Source: Providencia stuartii (GTDB taxonomy: Bacteria; Pseudomonadota; Gammaproteobacteria; Enterobacterales; Enterobacteriaceae). Taken from it: a stretch of 64,000 bases of DNA. Where the stretch lies: assembly GCF_029277985.1 (NCBI RefSeq), contig NZ_CP119546.1, positions 1,798,001 through 1,862,000 of the forward strand. Direction: 5' to 3'. The translations under genes and the position numbers were made by a program. Each line of letters starts with the position of its first letter. The first letter of the stretch is position 1. Below the pieces are notes generated by a model. The model searched no databases. It had not been told where the DNA came from and saw only the letters and a list, made by a program, of their open reading frames with translations. Shown here in pieces: positions 29,558-38,996 of the stretch.

Positions 29558-30214
29558 GTGGCAAGTAAATTTCAGAATCGTCTTGTCGGTGCCATTGTAT
29601 TAGTGGCGGCGGGGATCATTGTATTACCGGCGTTACTGGATGGTGATAAGAAATATAATGAAAATGAATTTGCGGCCATTCCTATTATACCGAAACCGGG
29701 TGATGAGCAGGATATTGAAGCCATTGCACCACTGACACAAAATGCCGCATCTGGAGAAGCATCGGAAGCGATGTTGTCAGAAGCGCTGTCTGAGCAAAGG
29801 CAGGAGCAACAACAAAGTCAATCAGCTTCCACAGCTCAAGACGTGCCGGCTATTCCTGCTGAGCAGCCAATAAAGGTGGAGCCAAAGCCTGAGCCGAAAC
29901 CAACGCCGAAACCTGAAGTTAAACCAGAACCTAAGCCAAAACCGGAGCCTAAACCTGAAGTTCAGGCACCGCAAGGCAAAGCGTTTGTGGTACAACTGGG
30001 TGCGTTGAAAAATTCTGCAAAAGTGGAGGAAATTGTCGCTAAATTAAGATTGTCAGGATATCAGGTTTATACGGTACCTTCTCGACCTGTTAATGGGCAA
30101 TTGACACGGATCTTTGTTGGACCAGAAGCATCAAGGCAGCGTTTAGAAAGTGCTTTACCTGAATTGAGGTCAATAACCGGTTTACAAGGTGAGATTAGGG
30201 CTTTTAAACCATGA
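29558..30214 (+). CDS. dedD: Cell-division SPOR-domain protein DedD
   Basis: A 218-residue division protein with one N-terminal membrane helix (about residues 8-26), a Pro/Lys/Glu-rich linker made of repeated KPEPKP-like units (about 105-145), and a C-terminal SPOR domain (about 145-218) beginning AFVVQLGALKNSAKVEEIV, which binds denuded peptidoglycan at the septum. The GTG start at 29558 (VASKFQNRLVGAIVLVAAG) matches E. coli DedD; upstream in-frame codons overlap folC. Confidence 0.94.
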   Translation: MASKFQNRLVGAIVLVAAGIIVLPALLDGDKKYNENEFAAIPIIPKPGDEQDIEAIAPLTQNAASGEASEAMLSEALSEQRQEQQQSQSASTAQDVPAIPAEQPIKVEPKPEPKPTPKPEVKPEPKPKPEPKPEVQAPQGKAFVVQLGALKNSAKVEEIVAKLRLSGYQVYTVPSRPVNGQLTRIFVGPEASRQRLESALPELRSITGLQGEIRAFKP

Positions 30215-30260
30215 TGCTTAAATAGGAATATCATAAAAAGCTTGAGCTTTTAATCAATTA

Positions 30261-30302
30261 CAGCGGCGAAGAAGAATTTTTCTTTTCGCCGTTGGTTTTT
30301 TT
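30261..30302 (+). terminator. Intrinsic terminator after dedD
   Basis: CAGCGGCGAA (30261-30270) pairs with TTCGCCGTTG (30285-30294, with a G-U pair), followed by a T-run. It separates the accD-folC-dedD unit from cvpA-purF. Confidence 0.85.
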
Positions 30303-30322
30303 AAATTGTATGTAAATTGGTT

Positions 30323-30338
30323 ACGCAAACGTTTTCGT
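30323..30338 (+). promoter_or_regulatory. PurR operator upstream of cvpA-purF
   Basis: ACGCAAACGTTTTCGT matches the PurR box consensus exactly, 56 bases upstream of the cvpA start. In E. coli PurR with hypoxanthine or guanine represses the cvpA-purF operon through a box in this place. Confidence 0.9.
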
Positions 30339-30393
30339 TTTCTGTTAGAATGCACTCCAGCCACTGCCGTGGGTGCGAATTTTGGAATAAGAT

Positions 30394-30897
30394 ATGGTCT
30401 GGTTAGATTACGCAATTATTGCCATCATTGGCTTCTCGGCACTGGTAAGCCTGATCCGTGGGTTTGTTCGAGAGGCGTTATCGCTGGTTACATGGGGCTG
30501 TGCATTTTTTGTTGCGAGTACTTTTTATCCTTATTTGGCGGAATATTTTACACGCTTTGAGGATGTACTCGTGAGAAATGGCATCGCTATCGCTGCCTTG
30601 TTTATTGCTACATTAATTGTCGGGGCAGTAGTTAACTATGTAATTAGTTCTCTAGTTCAAAAAACTGGCTTATCGGGTACAGATCGTGTTCTGGGGATCT
30701 GCTTCGGAGCGTTGCGTGGGGTATTGATTGTATCGGCATTACTCTTTTTTCTCGATACCTTTACACCTTTGCCTCAAAGTGAGGATTGGCAACGTTCAGA
30801 ACTTATTCCGCAGTTCAGTCATATAATCAGGTGGTTTTTTGACTACCTGCAAAATGCGTCAAGTTTCCTACCGGAGAATATTTCTCCGTCTGGCTGA
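30394..30897 (+). CDS. cvpA: Colicin V production protein CvpA
   Basis: A 167-residue inner-membrane protein with four hydrophobic segments and the family pattern [21 protein letters not shown] at about residues 7-27. In E. coli it is needed for colicin V production and envelope robustness; the biochemical role is not settled. First gene of the PurR-controlled cvpA-purF operon, 14 bases upstream of purF. Confidence 0.94.
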   Translation: MVWLDYAIIAIIGFSALVSLIRGFVREALSLVTWGCAFFVASTFYPYLAEYFTRFEDVLVRNGIAIAALFIATLIVGAVVNYVISSLVQKTGLSGTDRVLGICFGALRGVLIVSALLFFLDTFTPLPQSEDWQRSELIPQFSHIIRWFFDYLQNASSFLPENISPSG

Positions 30898-30911
30898 TGA
30901 GGAAAGACTAA

Positions 30912-32429
30912 ATGTGCGGTATTGTCGGTATCGCCGGTGTAACACCGGTCAACCAATCAATTTATGATGCTTTAACGGTGTTACAGCACCGTGGGCAAGA
31001 TGCAGCAGGGATTGCTACCATTGATGGCAAAAATAATATTCGTTTACGTAAAGCGAATGGCCTCGTAAAAGATGTTTTTGAAACGCGGCATATGCTTCGA
31101 CTACAAGGTTGTATGGGTATTGGTCATGTACGTTATCCAACCGCAGGAAGCTCGAGCGCATCGGAAGCACAGCCCTTCTATGTGAACTCGCCTTTTGGTA
31201 TCACCCTTGCTCATAATGGTAATCTGACAAATGCGCATGAACTTACGCGCCGTTTATTTGAAACCGCTCGTCGCCATGTTAACACCACCTCAGATTCTGA
31301 GATCCTATTGAATATCTTGGCTTATGAATTGGATCGCTTCGATCATTTTCCATTGGAGCCAGATAATGTTTTCACTGCGGTTGCAGAGATGCATAAAAGA
31401 TTACGTGGGGCATACGCTTGTGTTGCACTGATTATTGGCCATGGGATGTTAGCGTTTCGTGACCCTTATGGTATCCGCCCATTGGTCTTAGGACGTCGCG
31501 TATTAGAAAATGGCGCGCAAGAGTACATGGTTGCTTCAGAAAGTGTTGCTCTTGATACGTTAGGCTTTGAATTCTTACGTGATGTAGCACCTGGTGAAGC
31601 GGTTTATGTGACAGAACAAGGGCAATTGTATACGCGCCAATGTGCAGAAAATCCTCAATTAACCCCCTGCTTATTTGAGTATGTCTACTTTGCTCGCCCA
31701 GATTCATTTATCGATAAAATATCGGTTTATAATGCTAGGTTACGCATGGGGCAAAAGCTTGGCGCGAAAATTGCGCGTGAGTGGGAAGATTTGCAAATTG
31801 ATGTCGTCATCCCAATTCCTGAAACATCTTGTGATATTGCCTTAGAAATCGCTCATATCCTAGATAAGCCATACCGCCAAGGTTTTGTGAAAAACCGTTA
31901 TGTTGGTCGTACTTTTATCATGCCAGGTCAGCAAGAGCGCCGTAAATCAGTTCGTCGTAAACTGAATGCAAATCGTGCTGAATTTCGTGATAAAAACGTA
32001 TTATTAGTTGATGACTCAATCGTTCGTGGTACGACTTCCGAGCAAATTGTTGAACTCGCACGTGAGGCAGGTGCAAAAAATGTTTATTTTGCCTCTGCGG
32101 CGCCAGAAGTTCGTTTCCCAAATGTGTATGGTATTGATATGCCAAATGCAAATGAGTTAATTGCTCATGGTCGTGAAGTTGATGAGATCCGTAAATTAAT
32201 TGGTGCTGATGGGTTAATTTTCCAAGATCTTAGCGACCTTATTGCTGCTGTTCGTGAAGAAAATCCGGAAATCAATGAATTTGAATGTTCAGTGTTTGAT
32301 GGTATTTATGTCACAAAAGATATCGATCAAAGCTACTTAGATTATCTTGAGAATCTACGTAAAGATGACGAGTTAAAAATTAAAGATCAAAACGAAATTG
32401 AAAATTTAGAAATTTACAACGAAGGTTAA
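30912..32429 (+). CDS. purF: Amidophosphoribosyltransferase
   Basis: A 505-residue glutamine PRPP amidotransferase, the first committed step of purine synthesis. It starts MCGIVGIAG, with Cys2 as the N-terminal nucleophile of the glutaminase domain. The PRPP-binding motif [14 protein letters not shown] lies at about residues 365-378, and [10 protein letters not shown] is at about 24-33. Length and sequence match E. coli PurF. An intrinsic terminator follows, so ubiX, which in E. coli is the next gene, is here separated from it. Confidence 0.97.
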   Translation: MCGIVGIAGVTPVNQSIYDALTVLQHRGQDAAGIATIDGKNNIRLRKANGLVKDVFETRHMLRLQGCMGIGHVRYPTAGSSSASEAQPFYVNSPFGITLAHNGNLTNAHELTRRLFETARRHVNTTSDSEILLNILAYELDRFDHFPLEPDNVFTAVAEMHKRLRGAYACVALIIGHGMLAFRDPYGIRPLVLGRRVLENGAQEYMVASESVALDTLGFEFLRDVAPGEAVYVTEQGQLYTRQCAENPQLTPCLFEYVYFARPDSFIDKISVYNARLRMGQKLGAKIAREWEDLQIDVVIPIPETSCDIALEIAHILDKPYRQGFVKNRYVGRTFIMPGQQERRKSVRRKLNANRAEFRDKNVLLVDDSIVRGTTSEQIVELAREAGAKNVYFASAAPEVRFPNVYGIDMPNANELIAHGREVDEIRKLIGADGLIFQDLSDLIAAVREENPEINEFECSVFDGIYVTKDIDQSYLDYLENLRKDDELKIKDQNEIENLEIYNEG

Positions 32430-32449
32430 TTATTTCTAGGTTAATAAGA

Positions 32450-32481
32450 AACCAGCCGATTGTATTATGGCTGGTTTTTTT
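32450..32481 (+). terminator. Intrinsic terminator after purF
   Basis: ACCAGCC (32451-32457) pairs with GGCTGGT (32469-32475), followed by a T-run. Confidence 0.88.
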
Positions 32482-33146
32482 ATGAGAAAAATCATAGTGT
32501 CAACATTTGGTCAGTGGTATTACCCGTGTTTAAACAACTCAGTAAACAACATGAATAAACAAAGGCAGTGCCATGTTCTCATTCATAAATGCCAGCGAGA
32601 AATCTGCTGAACACCATTTAGCTTGTGCCTTCTGTTTCAACGGGTCGGTAATGATCCTCCAAGGGTGAATTGATACACGGCTTGCCTAAGGGGAACGGCC
32701 TGACGCGAAAGCGATGCTCAAAGGTCAAGAGGCTAGCTGTATGTAGAGGCACAGTGCAAGAAAAACATAAATACTCCCCGTATTGCCTGCTACAGAAGCG
32801 AGAATCATTCCCTCTAATAAAGTCGAGGAGGGAATATAATGGCAATGAGTGATGGACCTACTTAAACCAATGATTAAGCCCCTTAAATCAGCTCAAGAGT
32901 ATGACGATAATGGGGAGCCATCCTTGATAAATAGCGGACTCAACAGATGCACCACTGGGCTGTAATGCTATAAACATTAATAACCGATCAGTCAAAGTCA
33001 GAATATTAAATCAAAAGAAAACACATTGGCTTCCGAAGGATGGAGTGCTGAATATGGTTGTTCGCGTGAAAAATAATGTGTTGTTGCAACTGATAAGTTA
33101 ATCACGATTAAGATTTCCAGTTATATCCGATGGAGGCTTTGGCGAG
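32482..33146. other. Gene-free structured stretch, possible intron-like RNA remnant
   Basis: About 665 bases between purF and the DUF1963 gene without a credible protein-coding gene. It is richer in G and C than most local spacers and contains several RNA-like elements on the plus strand: a CGC-GAAA-GCG tetraloop hairpin (32704-32713) shortly after a GCCTAAGG tract (near 32685), and an 8-bp stem (32807-32814 with 32828-32835). A ribosome-site-like GGAGGG precedes an ATG at 32839 that opens only an eight-codon frame. The CCTAA...GAAAGCGATG arrangement recalls domain I of group II introns, but no domain V or reverse transcriptase was found. A decayed mobile RNA or other large RNA is possible; assignment is tentative. 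Confidence 0.3.
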
Positions 33147-33191
33147 ATGGGGTATTTTAATCGAATTACTTATGTGTTTAAGGAACTCTTC

Positions 33192-34016
33192 ATGACGGAT
33201 TTAACCGCCTTACCAGATGTATTAAAACCTTTTTTAGCTAACATTACCGCGACAAAAAAGCCGACATTGGATATGTCTTTAACGTCAGTCGAGAATCCCA
33301 TTTTATGGGAAAGTCGTATCGGCGGAGTACCTTATTTGCCTGTAGGCACAGATTTTCCCGTTGATAGTCATGGCGTTCCTCTAAAGCTGTTAGCGCAAAT
33401 CAACTTTGCACAAATACCTCCACTTGAACACTACCCAAAAACAGGGCTGTTGCAGTTTTTTATTGGTGGTGATGACTTGTATGGTGCAGACTTTGATGAT
33501 CTACAAGCTCAAAAAGATTTTCGCGTTATCTATTGGGAAAATATCATTGAAGACGCTTCACAACTGCAACAAGACTTTTCTGCAATTGAATCGGCTTATA
33601 ACGATGAGTATTACTCACCGATTGAAGGGCAATTTAGTATCGAATTTACGCCATCTACGCAATATATAAGTTCGGAAGATTTTCAGTTTGGTCGCAAAGT
33701 GTTAGGTGTTGATAATCTATATGATTATGAAGAGCAGTTTGCAGGTGAAGATTTTTACGATGAATGGTTAGAGCCATATAATGAATACTTTGGCGCTAAC
33801 GGCCATCGCCTTGGGGGTTACCCATTTTTTACTCAAACCGACCCAAGGGAATATCGTGAAGAAATTCAAGATTATGTCCTATTACTGCAAATAGACAGTG
33901 ATTATGAGACCGGCATTCTGTGGGGAGATATCGGTGTCGGTAACTTCTTTATTCATCCGGATGATTTAAAAAATAAAGATTTCAGTAAAGTGGTATATAA
34001 CTGGGATTGTGGTTGA
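33192..34016 (+). CDS. DUF1963 (YwqG-like) protein
   Basis: A 274-residue acidic cytosolic protein of the YwqG/DUF1963 family. Family marks are the GGVPYLPVGTDFP stretch (about residues 40-52), LLAQINFAQIP, GLLQFFIGGDD and the C-terminal ILWGDIGVGNFFIHPDDL, ending in a WDC triplet. The function of the family is unknown. ATG 33192 (MTDLTALPD) is preferred, with AAGGA upstream; a start 15 codons earlier has no ribosome site. It is inserted between purF and ubiX next to the structured stretch, so it is probably an accessory gene. Confidence 0.8.
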   Translation: MTDLTALPDVLKPFLANITATKKPTLDMSLTSVENPILWESRIGGVPYLPVGTDFPVDSHGVPLKLLAQINFAQIPPLEHYPKTGLLQFFIGGDDLYGADFDDLQAQKDFRVIYWENIIEDASQLQQDFSAIESAYNDEYYSPIEGQFSIEFTPSTQYISSEDFQFGRKVLGVDNLYDYEEQFAGEDFYDEWLEPYNEYFGANGHRLGGYPFFTQTDPREYREEIQDYVLLLQIDSDYETGILWGDIGVGNFFIHPDDLKNKDFSKVVYNWDCG

Positions 34017-34089
34017 TAGATTTAGAGGCTTTTCGTTGCGATAATTGCTACTATTAGCATGGATAAACATGAATCGTACGGGGAGCAGG

Positions 34090-34662
34090 ATGAAGAAGCT
34101 AATCATTGGATTGACAGGGGCAAGTGGTGCAATTTATGGCGTTAGGCTATTAGAGGTGCTAAAACCTGTTAAAAATGTGGAAACACATTTAGTGATGAGT
34201 GCTGCTGCCCGCCAAACATTATCACTAGAAACTCGCTATACAGTCAAAGAGGTTCAACAACTGGCTGACCATAATTACGATAGCCGCGATATTGCCGCGG
34301 CGATTTCATCGGGCTCTTTTCGTACAGCAGGTATGGTGATTATGCCATGTACCATGAAAACACTTTCAGGTATTGTTCATAGCTATACTGATACGCTAGT
34401 GACACGAGCTGCCGATGTCGTATTAAAAGAAGGTAAAAAGTTAGTATTAGGCGTTCGTGAAACGCCGTTACATTTAGGGCATTTACGACTACTGGTTCAA
34501 GCTGCTGAAATGGGGGCGGTGATCATGCCTCCAATGCCCGCTTTTTATCATCAACCGCAAACGATTCTTGATATTGTAGACCAAACGGTTAATCGTATTC
34601 TTGATCAATTTGATATTGAATTAGAACAAGAGCTCTTTACCCGTTGGCAAGGCGCAAAATAA
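34090..34662 (+). CDS. ubiX: Flavin prenyltransferase UbiX
   Basis: A 190-residue flavoprotein that makes the prenylated FMN cofactor used by the UbiD decarboxylase in ubiquinone synthesis. The N-terminus KLIIGLTGASGAIYGVRLLE (residues 3-22), the SSGSF motif and the RETPLHLGHLR segment match the family. ATG 34090 is chosen since it matches E. coli UbiX and has a GGGAGCAGG site just upstream. Confidence 0.95.
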   Translation: MKKLIIGLTGASGAIYGVRLLEVLKPVKNVETHLVMSAAARQTLSLETRYTVKEVQQLADHNYDSRDIAAAISSGSFRTAGMVIMPCTMKTLSGIVHSYTDTLVTRAADVVLKEGKKLVLGVRETPLHLGHLRLLVQAAEMGAVIMPPMPAFYHQPQTILDIVDQTVNRILDQFDIELEQELFTRWQGAK

Positions 34663-34668
34663 TCACTA

Positions 34669-34703
34669 AAGCTTATTGAGGTTGATATTTCATCAATAAG
34701 CTT
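34669..34703 (+). terminator. Hairpin after ubiX
   Basis: A perfect 11-bp inverted repeat (34669-34679 with 34693-34703) directly after the ubiX stop. No T-run follows, so terminator strength is uncertain. Confidence 0.6.
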
Positions 34704-34774
34704 CATTATCATGTTGAGCGATGATGCTAGTGATAGGCTTATTTATAGCATCATTAAATTCATATTGTTCAAGT

Positions 34775-35509
34775 TTATTTATAGTGATTTTTCGATAATT
34801 TGGGAATGATTTTGGGGACTTTTTTTAGATATTCGTGATATTCCTTACCTAAGGTTTCTTTTAAATCAATTTCTTCTAGATAAATACCCCAAAAAATATA
34901 AATCGTCATGCCGATATTAAATAGTAATCGTCCACTCGTCATATCTGGCGTGAACCAAAAGGCGATTAAAAAGCCAGTCATCATAGGATGGCGTGTTAAT
35001 TTATAAAACCCTCTCATTTGAAATGGGATGTGGGTATATGCTTTATTTTTCCATTGTAACCATGATTGGCGTAAGCCATATAAATCAGTATGACTGACCA
35101 TAAAGGTTGAAGCAATACAGATTATCCAGCCTAGGCCTCCGATAATATTTAATAGGATTGCGCCCATGCTATGACTAGGTAGCTGCCATAATTTTCCTGG
35201 AAGAGGCTGCCAATATATGGCTAACAAAATCAGAACGACACCCGAAACAAACACATAAGTATTACGTTCAATGGCAGGTGAGCAAGGGTAACGTTGTTTG
35301 AATTTTAATCTGGCGGGTATGGAGTGCGATAAAGCAAATAATATCATTAAACCAATATTTATTAACCAAGGCATAATACCTGATATACTGTCATTACTCA
35401 TCATATTATGAATGCCAATATTCGTTAACAATAGAAATAAAAAGCCAATGCCAATTAAAAATAAGAGATAGCTGACAACACTGTAAATTAAAATAAGTAA
35501 TCTTTTCAT
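34775..35509 (-). CDS. MddA/NnrU-like membrane methyltransferase
   Basis: A 244-residue membrane protein with about six hydrophobic segments and the C-terminal motif KLTRHPMMTGFLIAFW (about residues 169-184), followed by EEIDLKETLGKEYHEYLKKVPK. This is the ICMT/NnrU-type methyltransferase core, and the overall pattern fits methanethiol S-methyltransferase (MddA), which makes dimethyl sulfide with SAM. The exact substrate is inferred. ATG 35509 (MKRLLILIYSV) is preferred over a TTG twelve codons earlier because the first helix starts there. Single gene in an A+T-rich spot. Confidence 0.72.
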   Translation of the reverse strand: MKRLLILIYSVVSYLLFLIGIGFLFLLLTNIGIHNMMSNDSISGIMPWLINIGLMILFALSHSIPARLKFKQRYPCSPAIERNTYVFVSGVVLILLAIYWQPLPGKLWQLPSHSMGAILLNIIGGLGWIICIASTFMVSHTDLYGLRQSWLQWKNKAYTHIPFQMRGFYKLTRHPMMTGFLIAFWFTPDMTSGRLLFNIGMTIYIFWGIYLEEIDLKETLGKEYHEYLKKVPKIIPKLSKNHYK

Positions 35510-35749
35510 ATCAATTACCACCCGTGTAGTTAGGTAATAGTTCAATGTTCAAAAATATATATAGACGAATATTAAAAAAATAAAAGGTATATGGCTGATA
35601 ATCACAAGGATTAATTAATAAGGTGATTGTTTTATTTATTTATTGTTTTTATGCGATTTTAGACTTGTTTAATCCTACGGCGTAAGATAATAAGAAGAAA
35701 AGCCAGTGAAAGCTTGGCAAAATAACATGTTGTCATAACATGAGAAAAT

Positions 35750-35778
35750 AAACTAAGCCATAAACTCAGTTATGGCTC
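35750..35778 (-). terminator. Intrinsic terminator of yfcH
   Basis: On the minus strand, AGCCATAA pairs with TTATGGCT (35777-35770 with 35763-35756), then a T-rich run, just after the yfcH stop. Confidence 0.75.
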
Positions 35779-35784
35779 TTTCAT

Positions 35785-36687
35785 TTATTGGTTTTTAAAT
35801 AGGTCTTCTAAAGCAATTTTTAATTCAATATATTCAAACTGAAAACCCGCCTCTTCTAAGCGTTTAGGGATTGCTTGTTGGCCGCCTAGAACGAGTGCAG
35901 CAGCTTCACCGAGAATGGCTTTAATCGCGAATGCGGGAGTGCGGACAAAAGCAGGACGATTAATGACCTCACCTAAGATTGCCGCAAATTGGTCATTGTG
36001 CACAGGGTAGGGGGCGGTCATATTAAATGGTCCTGATAATGTTTTATTATCAAGTAAGAAACAGATAGCATTTACCATATCATTGATATGAATCCATGGC
36101 ATAAATTGTTTACCATGGCCAATTGGCCCGCCAGCACCCATCTTGAATATAGGGAGCACTTTCGCAAGCGCGCCACCTTTTAGTGAAAGGACAATACCGG
36201 TACGCAGCAGGCAAACACGGGTGGAATCCGATTGTGCGTTTTGTGCCAGTGCTTCCCAATGCTGACATAAATAATGAGTGAACTCATCATGTGGTTGCTC
36301 TGATTCATCGACAACGACTTGGCCTTGGTCGCCATAATAACCAACAGCGGATCCCGATAAAAAAGTATGGGGGGGTGTATCGCTTGCAGCGATTAATTCT
36401 GTTAAACGCTGTGTGATTTTCCATCGGCTATCGCATAATAGCTTTTTCTGTTCCTCACTCCAGCGTTTTTCCGCAATAGGTTCCCCTGCTAAGTTAATAA
36501 CAGCATCGAATTCATTCAGATTCGTTTTATCTTGCAATGAAGTCCAACACTCGACAGCCTTGCAAAAATGGCTATAGACTTTTTGCGGAGAACGACTTAA
36601 TACAGTCACCTCGTCTGAACGCGCGACAAGCCGTTGAACCAAAGGGGTACCTATCAGTCCTGTACCACCAGTAATCAGTATCCGCAT
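35785..36687 (-). CDS. yfcH: TIGR01777-family NAD-dependent epimerase YfcH
   Basis: A 300-residue short-chain dehydrogenase/epimerase-like protein. The nucleotide-binding [18 protein letters not shown] motif is at residues 3-20, [12 protein letters not shown] is at about 70-81, and the family's C-terminal DUF1731 region is present. The biochemical substrate is unknown. Position next to the Nudix gene yfcD, divergent, matches E. coli neighbourhoods. Confidence 0.9.
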   Translation of the reverse strand: MRILITGGTGLIGTPLVQRLVARSDEVTVLSRSPQKVYSHFCKAVECWTSLQDKTNLNEFDAVINLAGEPIAEKRWSEEQKKLLCDSRWKITQRLTELIAASDTPPHTFLSGSAVGYYGDQGQVVVDESEQPHDEFTHYLCQHWEALAQNAQSDSTRVCLLRTGIVLSLKGGALAKVLPIFKMGAGGPIGHGKQFMPWIHINDMVNAICFLLDNKTLSGPFNMTAPYPVHNDQFAAILGEVINRPAFVRTPAFAIKAILGEAAALVLGGQQAIPKRLEEAGFQFEYIELKIALEDLFKNQ

Positions 36688-36984
36688 AATCGCCTCCTGT
36701 GAAAAGTTGGATGAGTTAAATAAGGCTCATTTGAGCTAACTATAGCAGCAACTCAGCGATTTTGCTGAGACTGTGTTTTATTTTCTTAAAATAGGTGGTT
36801 GTATAGAGAAATAACCGACGATTAAAACCGCCAAGTTGTGATTGTCATACTCAAATTTGCTTGCTATGGCTTGCAAGCTGATCGCGAAAAGAATACCTTG
36901 TAACAGGCTGTTCGCTTGACCGATTTCAGCAATAATTCTATGGCATAAAAACTGTGTTAACAGATTGATAAAAAGGTTTTAAGG
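36688..36984. other. Divergent yfcH/yfcD spacer
   Basis: 297 bases with no gene. A hairpin CTCAGC-gatttt-GCTGAG (36752-36769) followed by TGTGTTTTATTTTC looks like an intrinsic terminator on the plus strand although no plus-strand gene precedes it within the spacer. A small RNA ending here is conceivable. No clear operator was recognised. Confidence 0.35.
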
Positions 36985-37527
36985 ATGGATGAACAAACCG
37001 AGGTGGTTGAGTGGGTTGATATTGTTGATGAAAACAATGAAGTGATCGCCCAAGCTACACGTAGGCAGATGCGAGCAGAAAACTTGCGTCACCGTGCTAC
37101 TTATATTGTTGTCCACGATGGAATGGGCAGAATTTTGGTACAACGACGTACCAGTATAAAAGATTTCTATCCAGACTATTTAGATGCCACTGCCGGTGGT
37201 GTTGTCACTCAAGGTGAAAATATTCTTGATTCTGCTAAACGTGAAGCGGAAGAAGAACTCGGGATTGCAGGTGTTCCTTTTGCTGAGCATGGCTTATTTT
37301 ATTATGAAGGGGAAAACTGCCGTATATGGGGTGGTTTATTTAGCTGTGTTAGCCATGGGCCATTTGCACTGCAAGAGTCGGAAGTGGCAGAAGTCAGTTG
37401 GTTAACACCTGATGAAATTAGTGCTCGTTGCGATGAATTTACGCCTGACTCGTTAAAAGCGTTGTCATTATGGCTAACACGTAATAATGAGTTTGATAAA
37501 GCTATTTCATGTTCTGATCAGTCATAG
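36985..37527 (+). CDS. yfcD: Nudix hydrolase YfcD
   Basis: A 180-residue Nudix protein. The Nudix box [22 protein letters not shown] (about residues 71-92) is complete with the REAEEELG core that binds metal. An IPP-isomerase-like N-terminus ([16 protein letters not shown]) is typical of YfcD. The pyrophosphate substrate is not established. The ATG is preceded by AAGG. Confidence 0.92.
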   Translation: MDEQTEVVEWVDIVDENNEVIAQATRRQMRAENLRHRATYIVVHDGMGRILVQRRTSIKDFYPDYLDATAGGVVTQGENILDSAKREAEEELGIAGVPFAEHGLFYYEGENCRIWGGLFSCVSHGPFALQESEVAEVSWLTPDEISARCDEFTPDSLKALSLWLTRNNEFDKAISCSDQS

Positions 37528-37544
37528 TGACATATAGACTAAAT

Positions 37545-37576
37545 GGAAAGGATAACCTTTTAATCCTTTCCTTGGT
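37545..37576 (+). terminator. Intrinsic terminator after yfcD
   Basis: GGAAAGGAT (37545-37553) pairs with ATCCTTTCC (37563-37571), then a short T-containing stretch. Confidence 0.75.
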
Positions 37577-37627
37577 TCGCCTTCATACTATTCCGCTTTA
37601 TAGGTTTACTTATACTATATTATAATA

Positions 37628-37643
37628 ATTAGTTATAACTAAT
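37628..37643. promoter_or_regulatory. Perfect 16-bp palindrome upstream of the peptidase/symporter operon
   Basis: ATTAGTTATAACTAAT is fully symmetric and lies 100 bases before the M24 peptidase start. A likely operator for an unidentified regulator; inferred from symmetry only. Confidence 0.4.
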
Positions 37644-37742
37644 AAGGGTTTTAATTGCTATATTTATGCACCCGCAGGGTTGTACCTTCCCGCAGATAAA
37701 TTCTTGGTACTCATCTTGAGACATCACCCGAGAGAATAAATA

Positions 37743-38978
37743 ATGACATTTCATAAAGATGTATCTTCTTTAAAACAACAACACCTAGAGAATGTAACGA
37801 ATAATGCCCGCAAAATTATGGAACGAGAGGGGATTGAAGCGCTCGTTGCGACAGTAAGCGATAACTTTTATCACCTAACAGGTTTTGCAAGCTTCTTTAT
37901 GTATACCTTTAGGCAGACGGGGTCCGCTATCGCCGTTATTTTTCGCGACCCATCGATTAAATCGCTTGTGATCATGAATGAGTTTGAAGCGGCTAATTTA
38001 CAGCTGGAAATGCCAAATGCACAAATGCATACATTTCCAATATGGGTCGATGTCGATGACCCCTATAATCCCGATAATGGAAAAGTCATTAAACAAAGAC
38101 CAATAAACAGCCCAATCGAAACTATCTTCACTCTTTTGAAAGATGCATTAGCGGAAGCGGGTGTTTATGGAAAACCTGTAGCGATTGAACTAAACCAAAT
38201 TACTCACATGGGTAAAGTCTGGTTGGATAAAGTGATCCCAGGGTTAAATCTAGTCGATTCAGCTCCACTATTTAATGAATTACGCGTGATTAAGAGCGAA
38301 TGGGAAATCTCACATTTAAGAAAAAGTGCACAGATTACAGAAGCAGGCATTCAAGCTGCTAGTGAGCTTATTAAAGTGGGGTGTACCTCAGCGGAATTAA
38401 CGGCCGCTTTTAAAGCCAAAGTGATGGAATTTCCAGAAACTAATTATAGTCGATTTAATTTAATTTCTGTCGGCAGTGATTTCTCTCCTAAGATGTTGCC
38501 TGAAAATATACCCGCTAAAGAGGGTGACTTAATTAAGTTTGATTGTGGCGTCGATGTTGCGGGCTATGGTGCGGATATCGCTAGAACATTCGTGGTTGGT
38601 CAAGCCAATGAGAAGGTTCAAGAAATTTATCAAACCATACATAAAGGCCATGAGTACATGCTAAGTCGCGTTGCACCGGGTGTCCGGCTTAGTGATGTCT
38701 TTAATGAAACGATGGCTCTCATTCGTTGCTCTGGATTGCCACACTATAATCGTGGTCATTTGGGGCACGGTGATGGGGTGTTTGTTGGTTTAGAGGAAGC
38801 TCCCTTTGTGAGCGCAGCAACGACGGATGTATTCCAAAGTGGAATGGTGATGAGCCTTGAAACGCCATACTACGGAATAGGTATTGGCGGCATTATGATT
38901 GAAGATATGCTACTGATTACCGATGATGGTGTTGAAATGTTTAGCCATTTATCTCGTGATTTAATTTCGCGCGGCTAA
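37743..38978 (+). CDS. M24-family Xaa-Pro peptidase
   Basis: A 411-residue cytosolic metallopeptidase of the pita-bread fold. The N-terminal creatinase-like domain spans about residues 1-180. The C-terminal catalytic domain holds the five metal ligands in order: two Asp in FDCGVDVAGYGADIARTF, His in GHLGHGDGVF, Glu in MSLETPYYG and Glu in MIEDMLL. It probably hydrolyses Xaa-Pro dipeptides. It is followed after 18 bases by a DUF3311 gene and a sodium symporter gene, so it likely processes the peptide or amide brought in by that transporter. Confidence 0.86.
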   Translation: MTFHKDVSSLKQQHLENVTNNARKIMEREGIEALVATVSDNFYHLTGFASFFMYTFRQTGSAIAVIFRDPSIKSLVIMNEFEAANLQLEMPNAQMHTFPIWVDVDDPYNPDNGKVIKQRPINSPIETIFTLLKDALAEAGVYGKPVAIELNQITHMGKVWLDKVIPGLNLVDSAPLFNELRVIKSEWEISHLRKSAQITEAGIQAASELIKVGCTSAELTAAFKAKVMEFPETNYSRFNLISVGSDFSPKMLPENIPAKEGDLIKFDCGVDVAGYGADIARTFVVGQANEKVQEIYQTIHKGHEYMLSRVAPGVRLSDVFNETMALIRCSGLPHYNRGHLGHGDGVFVGLEEAPFVSAATTDVFQSGMVMSLETPYYGIGIGGIMIEDMLLITDDGVEMFSHLSRDLISRG

Positions 38979-38996
38979 TCAATAAGGAATCTATTC

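Noticed and set aside
32618..32852. Short frames on both strands in the structured stretch
   Set aside because: Neither has a good ribosome site or a recognisable domain; the region reads better as structured noncoding DNA.
32482..33146. Insertion sequence remnant
   Set aside because: No transposase fragment, terminal inverted repeats or target duplication could be seen; kept only as a structured stretch of unknown origin.
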